Below, piece by piece: positions 50,457 to 59,631 of a stretch of DNA of 64,000 nt (position 1 is the stretch's first letter; each line of letters begins with the position of its first letter). The stretch spans positions 62,001 through 126,000 of the forward strand of contig JARUHJ010000003.1 in assembly GCA_029667085.1 (NCBI GenBank), written 5' to 3'. Both the position numbers and the translations under genes were made by a program. Source of the stretch: Deltaproteobacteria bacterium IMCC39524 (GTDB lineage Bacteria; Desulfobacterota; Desulfuromonadia; Desulfuromonadales; BM103). Under the pieces are notes generated by a model that was given only the letters and a program-made list of their open reading frames with translations, had not been told where the DNA came from and did no database searches.

Positions 50457-50984
50457 ATGAAAGCAATGCAAACTCTCAAACTTGTTCTGATCGTCCTCTT
50501 CCTCTGCAGCAGTCTCATCGGTTGTGCCAAGTCTACTCCCCAGATGGATCAAGAAGACGTTGGTAAGTCCGATATGAGTCAGCCCTCTGAAGTCAAAGTC
50601 GCTGATGAAGGGTCCATGCAGGGCGAAGTCGTGCCGACTCATGATCAGATTGCTGGTATGGAGCGGATCAATTTCGATTTTGACCAGTTCACTCTTTCTG
50701 CCGAAGCACGCAGCATTCTCGGCAATAACGCCAAGTATCTGCAGGCCAACAGTGGTACCAACGTCGTCATCGAAGGTCATTGCGATGAGCGTGGTTCCGA
50801 CGAATACAACCTGGCTCTCGGTGAAAGCCGCGCCCTGGCTGCCAAGAGCTATCTGGTTTCTCTGGGCATCAGCGCCAAGCGGCTTTCGGTAATTTCCTAC
50901 GGCGAAGAGAAGCCCCTGAGCAAAGGTGCAGGCGAAAGCGCATGGGCTCAAAACCGTCGCGCAGAATTCAAAGCGATCAAGTAA
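50457..50984 (+). CDS. pal: peptidoglycan-associated lipoprotein Pal
   Basis: A 175-residue outer-membrane lipoprotein. The lipobox LIGC ends at Cys23. An OmpA-like peptidoglycan-binding domain (FDFDQFTLSAEARSIL, then VIEGHCDERGSDEYNLALGE and AQNRRAEF) binds diaminopimelate in the wall. It anchors the outer membrane and partners TolB. It has its own promoter (50347-50375) and an AAGGAG ribosome site. Confidence 0.96.
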   Translation: MKAMQTLKLVLIVLFLCSSLIGCAKSTPQMDQEDVGKSDMSQPSEVKVADEGSMQGEVVPTHDQIAGMERINFDFDQFTLSAEARSILGNNAKYLQANSGTNVVIEGHCDERGSDEYNLALGESRALAAKSYLVSLGISAKRLSVISYGEEKPLSKGAGESAWAQNRRAEFKAIK

Positions 50985-51026
50985 GCGTCCTCGCGTCATT
51001 ACTGATGCGTTCTTTGGAGTAGAGCC

Positions 51027-51875
51027 ATGTTTCGAATCTGTTTGCCGTTTTTTCTGATTGTCAGCCTGCTGTTGAGCGGTTGCGTGGTCACAGAACAAGA
51101 CCTGCAGATGCAGCGGGATCTGCTGGAGATGAAGCGGCGGCTCGGTGAAACGGAGCGTGCACTCAAGGAATTGCAGGATGACGCCTCGGGCGGGGTTCGC
51201 GCGCATGTGGAAACCCTGGCACGTAACCAGGCTGATTTCCAGGCTGAGCTCGATGGCGTGCGGGTTGACCTGCAGTCGATGCAAGGACAAACGGGTGACC
51301 AGGAGCGCGTCAACGAAGATATGCGACAGGATTTAGCTCTGCTTCGTGACGAGCTGAGTTTACAGATTGTCGATCATGAACAGCGTCTTAGCCTGCTGGA
51401 AGGGGGCGGTGGCGTTGATCTGCAAAAGCCGGTTGCCGCATCGTCTCCGACGATCCTTGAGCAACCCGTGGTTAAACCGCAAGCGGTAACGCCAGGCGGT
51501 GAAAGCGCTCCCGAGCTTTACGAGCGTGCACTCAAAACGATTCGTGAGCAGCGTGATTTTGCAGCTGGCCGAGACATGATGGAGACCTTCCTCAAGCGGT
51601 ATCCACAAGACGAGCTCGCGGTTAACGCAGCCTACTGGATTGGTGAAACCTACTACGCCGAAAAGGCTTACGAACAATCTATTCTGAAGTTTGAAGAAGT
51701 TATTGAGACCTATGGCGAACATCCGAAGGTCGCTTCGGCTATGCTCAAACAGGCACTCGCCTTTGAGGCCAGTGGCGACAAGGCGACTGCGGAGCTCTTG
51801 CTGCAGAAGTTGATCAAACGCTACCCTCTCTCCGGAGAGGCAGAAAAAGCCAAGAAAAAGTTACAGACCCCGTAA
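51027..51875 (+). CDS. cpoB: Tol-Pal accessory protein CpoB/YbgF (lipoprotein form)
   Basis: A 282-residue coordinator of PBP and Tol function. The N-terminus is a lipoprotein signal (LLSGC, Cys19), unlike the soluble E. coli protein. A trimerising coiled coil (residues 25-115) comes next, then a linker, then C-terminal TPR repeats beginning APELYERALKTIREQRDFAA, with YPQDELAVNAAYWIGETYY and a final KRYPLSGEAEKAKKKL. It lies 42 bases after pal. Confidence 0.92.
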   Translation: MFRICLPFFLIVSLLLSGCVVTEQDLQMQRDLLEMKRRLGETERALKELQDDASGGVRAHVETLARNQADFQAELDGVRVDLQSMQGQTGDQERVNEDMRQDLALLRDELSLQIVDHEQRLSLLEGGGGVDLQKPVAASSPTILEQPVVKPQAVTPGGESAPELYERALKTIREQRDFAAGRDMMETFLKRYPQDELAVNAAYWIGETYYAEKAYEQSILKFEEVIETYGEHPKVASAMLKQALAFEASGDKATAELLLQKLIKRYPLSGEAEKAKKKLQTP

Positions 51876-51909
51876 AAGGGTGAGATATTAGCAGTTAAGC
51901 AAAATATAG

Positions 51910-51938
51910 TTGACAACATAGCGCGGGTCAGTTTATAA
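51910..51938 (+). promoter_or_regulatory. predicted promoter of the tRNA-Lys/tRNA-Glu unit
   Basis: A perfect TTGACA (51910-51915), a 17-base spacer and TTATAA (51933-51938) end 12 bases before the first tRNA base. The short leader fits a stable-RNA promoter. Confidence 0.75.
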
Positions 51939-51950
51939 GACGCATCTCGT

Positions 51951-52026
51951 GTGCCGCTAGCTCAGTTGGTAGAGCATCTGACTTTTAATCAGATGGTCGT
52001 AGGTTCGATCCCTACGCGGCACACCA
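51951..52026 (+). tRNA. tRNA-Lys (UUU)
   Basis: Complete 76-base cloverleaf with encoded CCA. The acceptor GTGCCGC pairs with GCGGCAC, the D arm carries AGCTCAGTTGGTAGAGC, and the anticodon stem TCTGA/TCAGA encloses CTTTTAA with anticodon TTT at 51984-51986. The T arm is TAGGTTCGATCCCTA. Confidence 0.98.
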
Positions 52027-52081
52027 TTTTTAAAGCGTCGTACATTGCAGGAGCCTTTCCTGCTAGGTACTTGAGAATTAA

Positions 52082-52159
52082 GTCCCTATCGTCTAGCCTG
52101 GCCCAGGACACCGCCCTTTCACGGCGGCGACTGGGGTTCAAATCCCCATGGGGACACCA
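52082..52159 (+). tRNA. tRNA-Glu (UUC)
   Basis: Complete cloverleaf with encoded CCA. The acceptor GTCCCTA pairs with TGGGGAC. The anticodon stem CCGCC/GGCGG encloses CTTTCAC with anticodon TTC at 52118-52120. The T arm is TGGGGTTCAAATCCCCA. It is 55 bases after tRNA-Lys and cotranscribed. Confidence 0.97.
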
Positions 52160-52168
52160 ATAAAAAAA

Positions 52169-52206
52169 CAAAAGCCCTTCCACAAATTGTGGAAGGGCTT
52201 TTGTTT
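52169..52206 (+). terminator. terminator of the tRNA unit
   Basis: A long stem around AAAGCCCTTCCACAA / TTGTGGAAGGGCTTT ends in TTGTTTT, 10 bases after tRNA-Glu. Confidence 0.9.
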
Positions 52207-52607
52207 TGGGGGCTTCGTTGTCTGTTTGCAATACGATAAGCAGTAAGGTGAGCAGGTCAGGATACTGGACCGGGGAAAGTTTGGGGAGGTGTTTAAGGGT
52301 TCTCTCAAAGAGAAGAGATTCACAGGACCAAGACGTGTTCAAGACCCTCCCTGTAAGGAACATGACTTTCGTACCAGGTCATATAGCCAGAGAATAAGCC
52401 TTTCACAAAGGTATTGAAAAGGAGCACCGGCCCCTTTAGTCGCCAACCGGATTCTTGCTGTTTTTCTCTCAAAGATTTAGTATCTCAAGATTACAGAAAA
52501 GGCAGAGCCGTCGCTTTTTATTCGCTGCAGGAGGTTCATTCCCTTATTCTTGGGGCAAAAGCAATAACCGCTAAAAGGTTGGAACCGATATCATCGACTA
52601 ATCACAT
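52207..52607. other. intergenic region upstream of the YeiH-like gene
   Basis: About 400 bases without a convincing gene. A 65-codon frame here (52414-52611) has no family features, and its overlap with the next start looks accidental. A purine-rich AAGGAGC at 52421 and GCAGGAGG at 52529 have no associated good frame. No recognised RNA motif was seen. Confidence 0.5.
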
Positions 52608-53546
52608 ATGAATGATAATCAGCAAAAAACACATAGAGCGACTTTTGTCGCGCTTTTTCTGTTGACTGCGATACCCCTGGTGACTTCGCCAATGGCTCTG
52701 GTCGCGGGCTTTGCTTTCAGTTTTCTCTTCGACAACCCCTTTCCGGAAAAGACCGCCCGGATGAGCAAAGCTCTGCTCAAGCTTTCAGTTGTCGGGCTTG
52801 GCTTCGGCGTCAACTTCGCAGAGGTTCTAGAGGTCGGCAAAAGCTCTCTGTTGATTACCTTCGTCAGCATCACCGCAACCCTTGTGCTAGGAGAACTTTT
52901 GGGAAGGGCGCTGCGCTTGCCCCCGAATACCCGAACGCTGGTCTCTTTCGGCACGGCCATCTGTGGCGGCAGCGCTATTGCCGCCATGGCTCCGGTGATC
53001 AAGGCAAAGGATGAGGAGATCGCGGTTTCCCTGGCCACGGTTTTTTCTTTAAATGCCCTCGCCCTGGTTCTCTTTCCTCCTCTCGGCCATCTCTTTGCTC
53101 TCGACCAGCACCAGTTCGGCCTCTGGGCGGCTCTTGCGATCCACGACACCAGTAGCGTGGTCGGCGCCTCGGCCGCATATGGCGCTCTTGCTTTGAGCGT
53201 CGGCACTACGGCCAAGCTGACCCGTGCGCTCTGGATCGCACCCTGTACCCTGTTAGCGAGTGTGTTGAAAAAGTCGCAAGAACGAAGCGGCTTCCCCCTT
53301 TTCATTCTCGGCTTTATTGCGGCAGCTTTCGTCAATACCTGGCTGCCATCTCTCGACTGGGTGTGGGGAGGGCTTTATCTGCTGGCTAAACAGACGCTGG
53401 TGATGACGTTGTTTCTGGTCGGGGCAGGCTTGACTAAGAAAGTTCTCAAGCAGGTGGGCCTCAAGCCCCTTCTTCTTGGTATCATGCTGTGGGTCATGGT
53501 CAGCGCAACTGTTTTACTCTTGCTCCTCAGTGGCCACCTCCACTAA
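52608..53546 (+). CDS. YeiH/YadS-family (UPF0324) putative anion transporter
   Basis: A 312-residue membrane protein with about nine or ten hydrophobic helices. It carries the Cons_hypoth698 signatures VGLGFGVNFAEVLEVG, SFGTAICGGSAIAAMAPVIKA and AALAIHDTSSVVGASAAYG. Members are called putative sulfate exporters, with little experimental proof. No LysR-type regulator, its frequent partner elsewhere, is beside it. No clear ribosome site precedes ATG 52608. Confidence 0.88.
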   Translation: MNDNQQKTHRATFVALFLLTAIPLVTSPMALVAGFAFSFLFDNPFPEKTARMSKALLKLSVVGLGFGVNFAEVLEVGKSSLLITFVSITATLVLGELLGRALRLPPNTRTLVSFGTAICGGSAIAAMAPVIKAKDEEIAVSLATVFSLNALALVLFPPLGHLFALDQHQFGLWAALAIHDTSSVVGASAAYGALALSVGTTAKLTRALWIAPCTLLASVLKKSQERSGFPLFILGFIAAAFVNTWLPSLDWVWGGLYLLAKQTLVMTLFLVGAGLTKKVLKQVGLKPLLLGIMLWVMVSATVLLLLLSGHLH

Positions 53547-55213
<1,667 letters not shown>

Positions 55214-55228
55214 CCCAAACAGATGTTA

Positions 55229-55266
55229 AGCAGGGCCGGCAATAACTTTGCCGGCCCTGCTGTTTT
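55229..55266 (+). terminator. terminator of gdhA
   Basis: AGCAGGGCCGGCAA pairs with TTTGCCGGCCCTGCT and ends in GTTTT, about 16 bases after the gdhA stop. Confidence 0.92.
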
Positions 55267-55273
55267 AAAGGTC

Positions 55274-55496
55274 TATAATCCAAACAAAGGGAAGACGTCT
55301 TTACACCAAAACAGTAAAAGGTTGAAATCAAAAGACCAACGCAAAGACGCAAAGAAAAGCCAGGAATGACGAAAATGGTGACTATTCTCGCTTTTTGAAG
55401 TGGTTTCCTTTGTGGACGTTCTCTACCACTGCGCGCCTTCGCCTAAAGCGCCTACTTTTGGTGCGTTAAATACTTACAACCTTTGTTTGGGTTATA
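55274..55496. mobile_element. MITE-like element with terminal inverted repeats
   Basis: A 223-base non-coding segment bounded by 17 bp inverted arms with one mismatch (55274-55290, TATAATCCAAACAAAGG, and 55480-55496). Looser complementarity continues inward (CACCAAAA on the left, TTTTGGTG on the right). The arms begin and end in TATA, compatible with TA-target insertion by IS630/mariner-type transposases. The interior carries ACGCAAAGACGCAAAG (55339-55354), a motif repeated in the nuo operon gap. No transposase is encoded. Confidence 0.5.
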
Positions 55497-55652
55497 ATTC
55501 CTTTGTCTTATGCAGCATGGTCGCCAAACGCCAAGTTTAAGAGCGCAATGACGACGCCGGGGTAGAAAGAGGCCAAGGTTCTCCTCTGATTTTGCAGTTC
55601 CGAAAAGGCTTCAGCGGTTAAGTTTCTTGATGAAAGCTTAAAGGGGAAGTCC

Positions 55653-58247
55653 ATGAACAACAGATGGGTGACAACTGGTTTCGATGGTCTTGATGAAATC
55701 CTTGATGGCTTGCGGATGGGCGACAACGTCGTCTGGAAGGTTGATAGCATTGAAGATTATCAGTACTTCGTCACTCCTTATGTAAAGCAGGCCCTTGCCG
55801 AGAAGCGAAAGGTTGTCTATTTCCGCTTTGGCCAGCACCCCCCTGTGATTGACCCAAAATTGCCTATTGAAACCTATGTGCTCGATCCGCGCGAAGGTTT
55901 CGAGACCTTTGCCTGTGCTATTCACGAAATTGCCACCGAAAAAGGCGTTGGCGCCTTCTACGTCTTCGATTGCCTCTCTGACCTGTTGTCAGCCTGGGTC
56001 ACCGATCATATGATCGCCAACTTTTTCCACGTCACCTGCCCTTACCTGTTCAAGCTTGATACGGTGGCCTATTTCGCCCTGTTGCGCAATCGTCACGCCC
56101 ACAAAACCATCGCCCGCATTCGTGAGACGACCCAGGTTCTGCTGGAACTGCACAACCGTGAAGGGCAACGATATGTACACCCGCTCAAAGTCTGGGAGCG
56201 ACATTCCCCGACCATGTTCCTGCCACATCGACAGACCGGTGACAGCTTTGTCCCCCTTGCCAACAGCCTTGAAGCAACTGAGCTTCTGTCTAAAGCCTAT
56301 CGTCAGGTTCAGGATGCCGGCAGTCGTCGTCTCGACCACTGGCATCGCCTCTTTTTGCAAGCGGAGGAACTGAATTCTGAAAAGGTCTCGCAGCAGGAGC
56401 AGGAAAAGATGGTGGCACATCTTTGTCGTCACCTGATTGGTCGCGAAGACAATATCCTCAACCTGGCGCGGCGCTATTTTACACTCAGCGATCTGCTTTC
56501 CTACAAAGCGCGCATGATTGGCACCGGGTTTATCGGCGGCAAGGCGGTCGGTATGCTACTGGCGCGGCGCATTCTGGAAACCCAGCCGGATGCGGATTGG
56601 TCTGAACGACTGGAGCAGCACGATTCTTTCTTTGTCGGGTCAAACGTCTATTACTCTTATATTGTCAATAATGGTTGGTGGGAGCTCTATGCGGCACAGA
56701 AAACACCGGAAGGCTATTTTGAGGCCGGTGCCGAACTCCATCAGAAGATGTTGACAGGATCTTTCCCGGAACAGTTACGGGAAGATTTTATGAGCATGCT
56801 CGATTATTACGGGCAATATCCGATTATTGTCCGTTCAAGCTCATTGCTGGAAGACGGATTTGGCAACGCTTTTGCCGGCAAATACGACAGTTTTTTTTGT
56901 GCCAACCAGGGCTCGCCGGAAGATCGATACAATGCCTTCGAAGATGCCGTTCGCAAGGTTTTCTCCAGCACCATGAGCGAAGACGCCCTGACCTATCGCA
57001 AGCAACGCGGTCTTGATCAACAGGTGGAGCAGATGGGCCTTCTTGTTCAGCGTGTGTCCGGCTCTTACCATAAAAATTATTACTTCCCGGAATTGGCCGG
57101 TGTCGGCATTTCTTACAATACCTTTGTCTGGGACAAGCATATGGATCCGAAAGCCGGTATGCTGCGGCTGGTTCTTGGGCTTGGCACACGTGCGGTTGAT
57201 CGGGTCGAGGGAGATTATCCACGGATTGTCGCTCTTGACGAGCCGATGAAGCTGCCACTCAAAGGTTATGAAGATATTCGCCGTTTTTCCCAGAAGGATG
57301 TCGATCTGGTCAATATCAGCGAGAATGACCTGCAATCGCTGCCACTGTTCAACCTGGTCAGTGAAGGCATTGACCTGAACCTGGAGTGTTATGGTGTTCC
57401 GGACCAGGAAACCATTTCCCGATTAAAAGAGCGTGGGCGGCCGGCTCAAGATGTCTGGCTCCTGACCTTTGAGCACCTGCTGAAAAAAACGGACTTCCCT
57501 GTGAGAATGCAGCTGTTGCTCAAGACCCTTGAAAAAGCTTATCAGTACCCTGTTGATATAGAATTTACCGTTAACAAAACGAAGAATGGCGCGTCCAAAA
57601 TCAATCTGTTGCAATGCCGGCCACTGCAGACCAAGGGGTTAAAAAAACGAATCAGTATTCCAAGTGAGATCGAACCGGAAAAGGTCTTCTTTAGTGCGGA
57701 TGGCGGCTTTATGGGTGGCAATTCGGCATTGCCTATTAAACGGATAATCTGGGTTGATGCCAAACAGTACTCACAGTTGTCCCTTTCCGATAAACACGAA
57801 GTTGCTCGCTTGATTGGCCGTCTTAATAGGCGTATCAAGGATCGCGAACAACAACCGACTCTGCTGCTCGGTCCGGGGCGTTGGGGAACCTCCACACCGT
57901 CGCTGGGCGTTCCGGTCAAGTTTTCGGAGATAAACAATATGGCTGCCATCGGTGAAGTTGCCTTTGCTGAAGGGGACCTGATGCCTGAACTTTCTTTTGG
58001 CTCACATTTTTTTCAAGATCTGGTTGAAGCCGATATCTTCTATCTGGCATTGTTCCCGGACACTTTCCCTTGCACGTTGAACAGTGCCTGGCTTTATCAG
58101 CGCACCAACCTGCTGGAAGGCTTGATGCCAAGCAGCAGTCGGTTCAAGCCTGTTGTCAAGGTTGTCGATGTTCAGCCGGAAAATTTACTGATGTTGGCTG
58201 ATGTTGTAACGCAGCAATTGAGGTGTTTCTGGGTTGAGCAGATATGA
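55653..58247 (+). CDS. degenerate KaiC-like domain fused to PEP synthase-type ATP-grasp (PPDK_N) domain
   Basis: An 864-residue protein. Residues 1-250 resemble a KaiC/RadA-like RecA fold (TTGFDGLDEILDGLRMGDNV, then AFYVFDCLSDLLSAWVTD as a Walker-B-like strand), but the P-loop is absent. Residues about 285-655 are the ATP-binding half of PEP synthase/PPDK, with FIGGKAVGMLLARRIL, VRSSSLLEDGFGNAFAGKYD and LLQCRPLQ. A C-terminal 200-residue domain contains GPGRWGTSTPSLGVPV. The phosphohistidine and PEP-binding domains of PEP synthase are lacking, so it cannot be an ordinary PEP synthase. Its function is unknown. An AAAGGGGA ribosome site precedes the ATG. Confidence 0.75.
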   Translation: MNNRWVTTGFDGLDEILDGLRMGDNVVWKVDSIEDYQYFVTPYVKQALAEKRKVVYFRFGQHPPVIDPKLPIETYVLDPREGFETFACAIHEIATEKGVGAFYVFDCLSDLLSAWVTDHMIANFFHVTCPYLFKLDTVAYFALLRNRHAHKTIARIRETTQVLLELHNREGQRYVHPLKVWERHSPTMFLPHRQTGDSFVPLANSLEATELLSKAYRQVQDAGSRRLDHWHRLFLQAEELNSEKVSQQEQEKMVAHLCRHLIGREDNILNLARRYFTLSDLLSYKARMIGTGFIGGKAVGMLLARRILETQPDADWSERLEQHDSFFVGSNVYYSYIVNNGWWELYAAQKTPEGYFEAGAELHQKMLTGSFPEQLREDFMSMLDYYGQYPIIVRSSSLLEDGFGNAFAGKYDSFFCANQGSPEDRYNAFEDAVRKVFSSTMSEDALTYRKQRGLDQQVEQMGLLVQRVSGSYHKNYYFPELAGVGISYNTFVWDKHMDPKAGMLRLVLGLGTRAVDRVEGDYPRIVALDEPMKLPLKGYEDIRRFSQKDVDLVNISENDLQSLPLFNLVSEGIDLNLECYGVPDQETISRLKERGRPAQDVWLLTFEHLLKKTDFPVRMQLLLKTLEKAYQYPVDIEFTVNKTKNGASKINLLQCRPLQTKGLKKRISIPSEIEPEKVFFSADGGFMGGNSALPIKRIIWVDAKQYSQLSLSDKHEVARLIGRLNRRIKDREQQPTLLLGPGRWGTSTPSLGVPVKFSEINNMAAIGEVAFAEGDLMPELSFGSHFFQDLVEADIFYLALFPDTFPCTLNSAWLYQRTNLLEGLMPSSSRFKPVVKVVDVQPENLLMLADVVTQQLRCFWVEQI

Positions 58248-58268
58248 GTCGCTCTGACCGTCTTCAAG

Positions 58269-58283
58269 TGTATACAGTATACA
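58269..58283. promoter_or_regulatory. GntR-type operator palindrome (site 3, upstream of rnhA-nuo)
   Basis: TGTATACAGTATACA is identical base for base to the site at the GntR gene, and is again followed by ATT. It lies 6 bases upstream of a -35 box. Confidence 0.75.
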
Positions 58284-58289
58284 ATTCAG

Positions 58290-58318
58290 TTGACATTTAT
58301 TGGTCGTTTCTTTACAGT
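58290..58318 (+). promoter_or_regulatory. predicted promoter upstream of rnhA-nuo
   Basis: A perfect -35 TTGACA (58290-58295), a 17-base spacer and TACAGT (58313-58318), four of six -10 matches. The adjacent operator could block or assist polymerase. Confidence 0.6.
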
Positions 58319-58581
58319 GCAAAACTGCTGATGGCGGTAAAGATGCCGGGGTCAGTTTGCCCCAGAGATGTTGGCCCTTCTGCTTTGTTGTAGAGGGGTT
58401 TTTGTTTTTTCTCCTGTTTGGGTGTTTCTGCATATTCTATGCAACAGGAACACAGCAATTAGCTTTGCCTCATTGCTCTTGCGGGATTTTAATTTGTATA
58501 CCGGTTTAACAGGGCTGAATTGCAAAAAAAGCTGTGTTAGGATGCTCTCGTGTTTTTATGATCATCTTTTCAGATTGGAAC

Positions 58582-59049
58582 ATGGCAAGTATGAGTAAAC
58601 CTGCAGAGAAACTGGTGGAAATCTTCTCCGACGGTGCCTGCTCCGGTAACCCGGGGCCGGGTGGCTGGGGAACGGTTCTGCGCTGTGGCGATTATGAAAA
58701 AGAGTTCTCCGGTTATGACCCGGAGACCACTAATAACCGCATGGAGTTGATCGGTGCGATCGCCGGCCTGGAAGCCTTGAAGCGACCCTGTCAAGTCAGG
58801 GTGACCACCGATTCACAGTATGTAAAAAAAGGTATGACCGAGTGGATTGATGGTTGGGTCAAGCGCGGCTGGAAAAATTCCCAGAAGAAGCCGGTGGCCA
58901 ACCGTGATCTTTGGGAGCGCCTGCTGGAATTGACCGACCCGCACGAGGTTGAGTGGTGCTGGGTACGGGGGCACGACGGCCACGCTGAAAACGAGCGCTG
59001 CGATGCCCTGGCAAGGGCAGCGATAGAGACGGCACGGGATGGGCTTTAA
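58582..59049 (+). CDS. rnhA: ribonuclease HI
   Basis: RNase HI cuts RNA in RNA-DNA hybrids. The 155-residue protein has the four catalytic acids: Asp in [17 protein letters not shown], Glu in [13 protein letters not shown], Asp in [10 protein letters not shown] and Asp in [10 protein letters not shown]. The basic protrusion [14 protein letters not shown] is present. The start is ATG 58582 or ATG 58591 three codons later; both follow TTGGA. nuoA begins 114 bases after its stop with no terminator visible, so readthrough into the nuo operon is possible. Confidence 0.95.
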   Translation: MASMSKPAEKLVEIFSDGACSGNPGPGGWGTVLRCGDYEKEFSGYDPETTNNRMELIGAIAGLEALKRPCQVRVTTDSQYVKKGMTEWIDGWVKRGWKNSQKKPVANRDLWERLLELTDPHEVEWCWVRGHDGHAENERCDALARAAIETARDGL

Positions 59050-59163
59050 TCCCCCGCCAAAAGGTGGACTTGACCCATTTTTATGCTAGTCTGATTCGAG
59101 ACTTCAATGATAATTGACGATTGGTTTGTTCCCTCTTTTCAGAAGGTTACTTAACTTAAGCAT

Positions 59164-59631
59164 ATGTCACCTGCGACAGCCCCCTCACAGCTGATGGCGA
59201 CGCCACCCGAATTCGAGTCTTACCTGGCTCTGGGAATCTATGGTGGTATAGCCATTTTCCTGGTTGCGGTTCTTTTGCTGCTCTCCTGGGGGCTTGGCCA
59301 CAAGACCCGTTCCCGTCAGAAGCAGGAGCCTTACGAGTCGGGCATTCTGCCTCTCGACAATGCCCGCCTTAAAGGCCCGGTGCCCTTTTACCTGGTTGCG
59401 ATCTTCTTTGTTATCTTCGATGTCGAGGTCCTCTTTGTCGCCTCCTGGGCGGTTGCCTATGAGCGGCTCGGTTGGTCTGGTTATGCCCACGTCTGTTTTT
59501 TCATCTTCATCCTTTTCCTTGGCCTGGTACATATCTGGAAAACCGGTGGACTCGACTGGGAACCGCGAGCCCAGCGCGAGCGGCGCAGGGCGCAGAATGA
59601 TCAGCGCAGAGCAAAGGGGAGCGCATCATGA
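59164..59631 (+). CDS. nuoA: NADH-quinone oxidoreductase subunit A
   Basis: A 155-residue membrane subunit of Complex I with three helices. It has the conserved [12 protein letters not shown] loop (equivalent to the YECG loop at the quinone site) and [17 protein letters not shown] with its acidic residues. An arginine-rich C-terminal tail ([18 protein letters not shown]) is longer than usual. Its stop overlaps the nuoBCD start (ATGA). Confidence 0.95.
   Translation: MSPATAPSQLMATPPEFESYLALGIYGGIAIFLVAVLLLLSWGLGHKTRSRQKQEPYESGILPLDNARLKGPVPFYLVAIFFVIFDVEVLFVASWAVAYERLGWSGYAHVCFFIFILFLGLVHIWKTGGLDWEPRAQRERRRAQNDQRRAKGSAS

Larger units (their letters stand above)
58248..58581. other. regulatory intergenic region upstream of rnhA and nuo genes
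   Basis: This 334-base gap contains a full TGTATAC palindrome (58269-58283), a good promoter (58290-58318) and a lone half-site TTGTATACC (58495-58503). It has short pyrimidine-rich stretches but no gene. The leader to rnhA would be about 260 bases, long for an unregulated gene. Confidence 0.6.

Noticed and set aside
52414-52611. 65-codon frame before the YeiH-like gene
   Set aside because: No homology features, mixed composition, and it ends by accident over the next start.
55653-56400. Circadian KaiC-type clock protein
   Set aside because: The KaiC-like region has no P-loop, is a single domain, and no kaiA or kaiB is present.
58368-58598. 76-codon cysteine- and phenylalanine-rich frame before rnhA
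   Set aside because: Overlaps the rnhA start in another frame and lies in the regulatory gap; no ribosome site.
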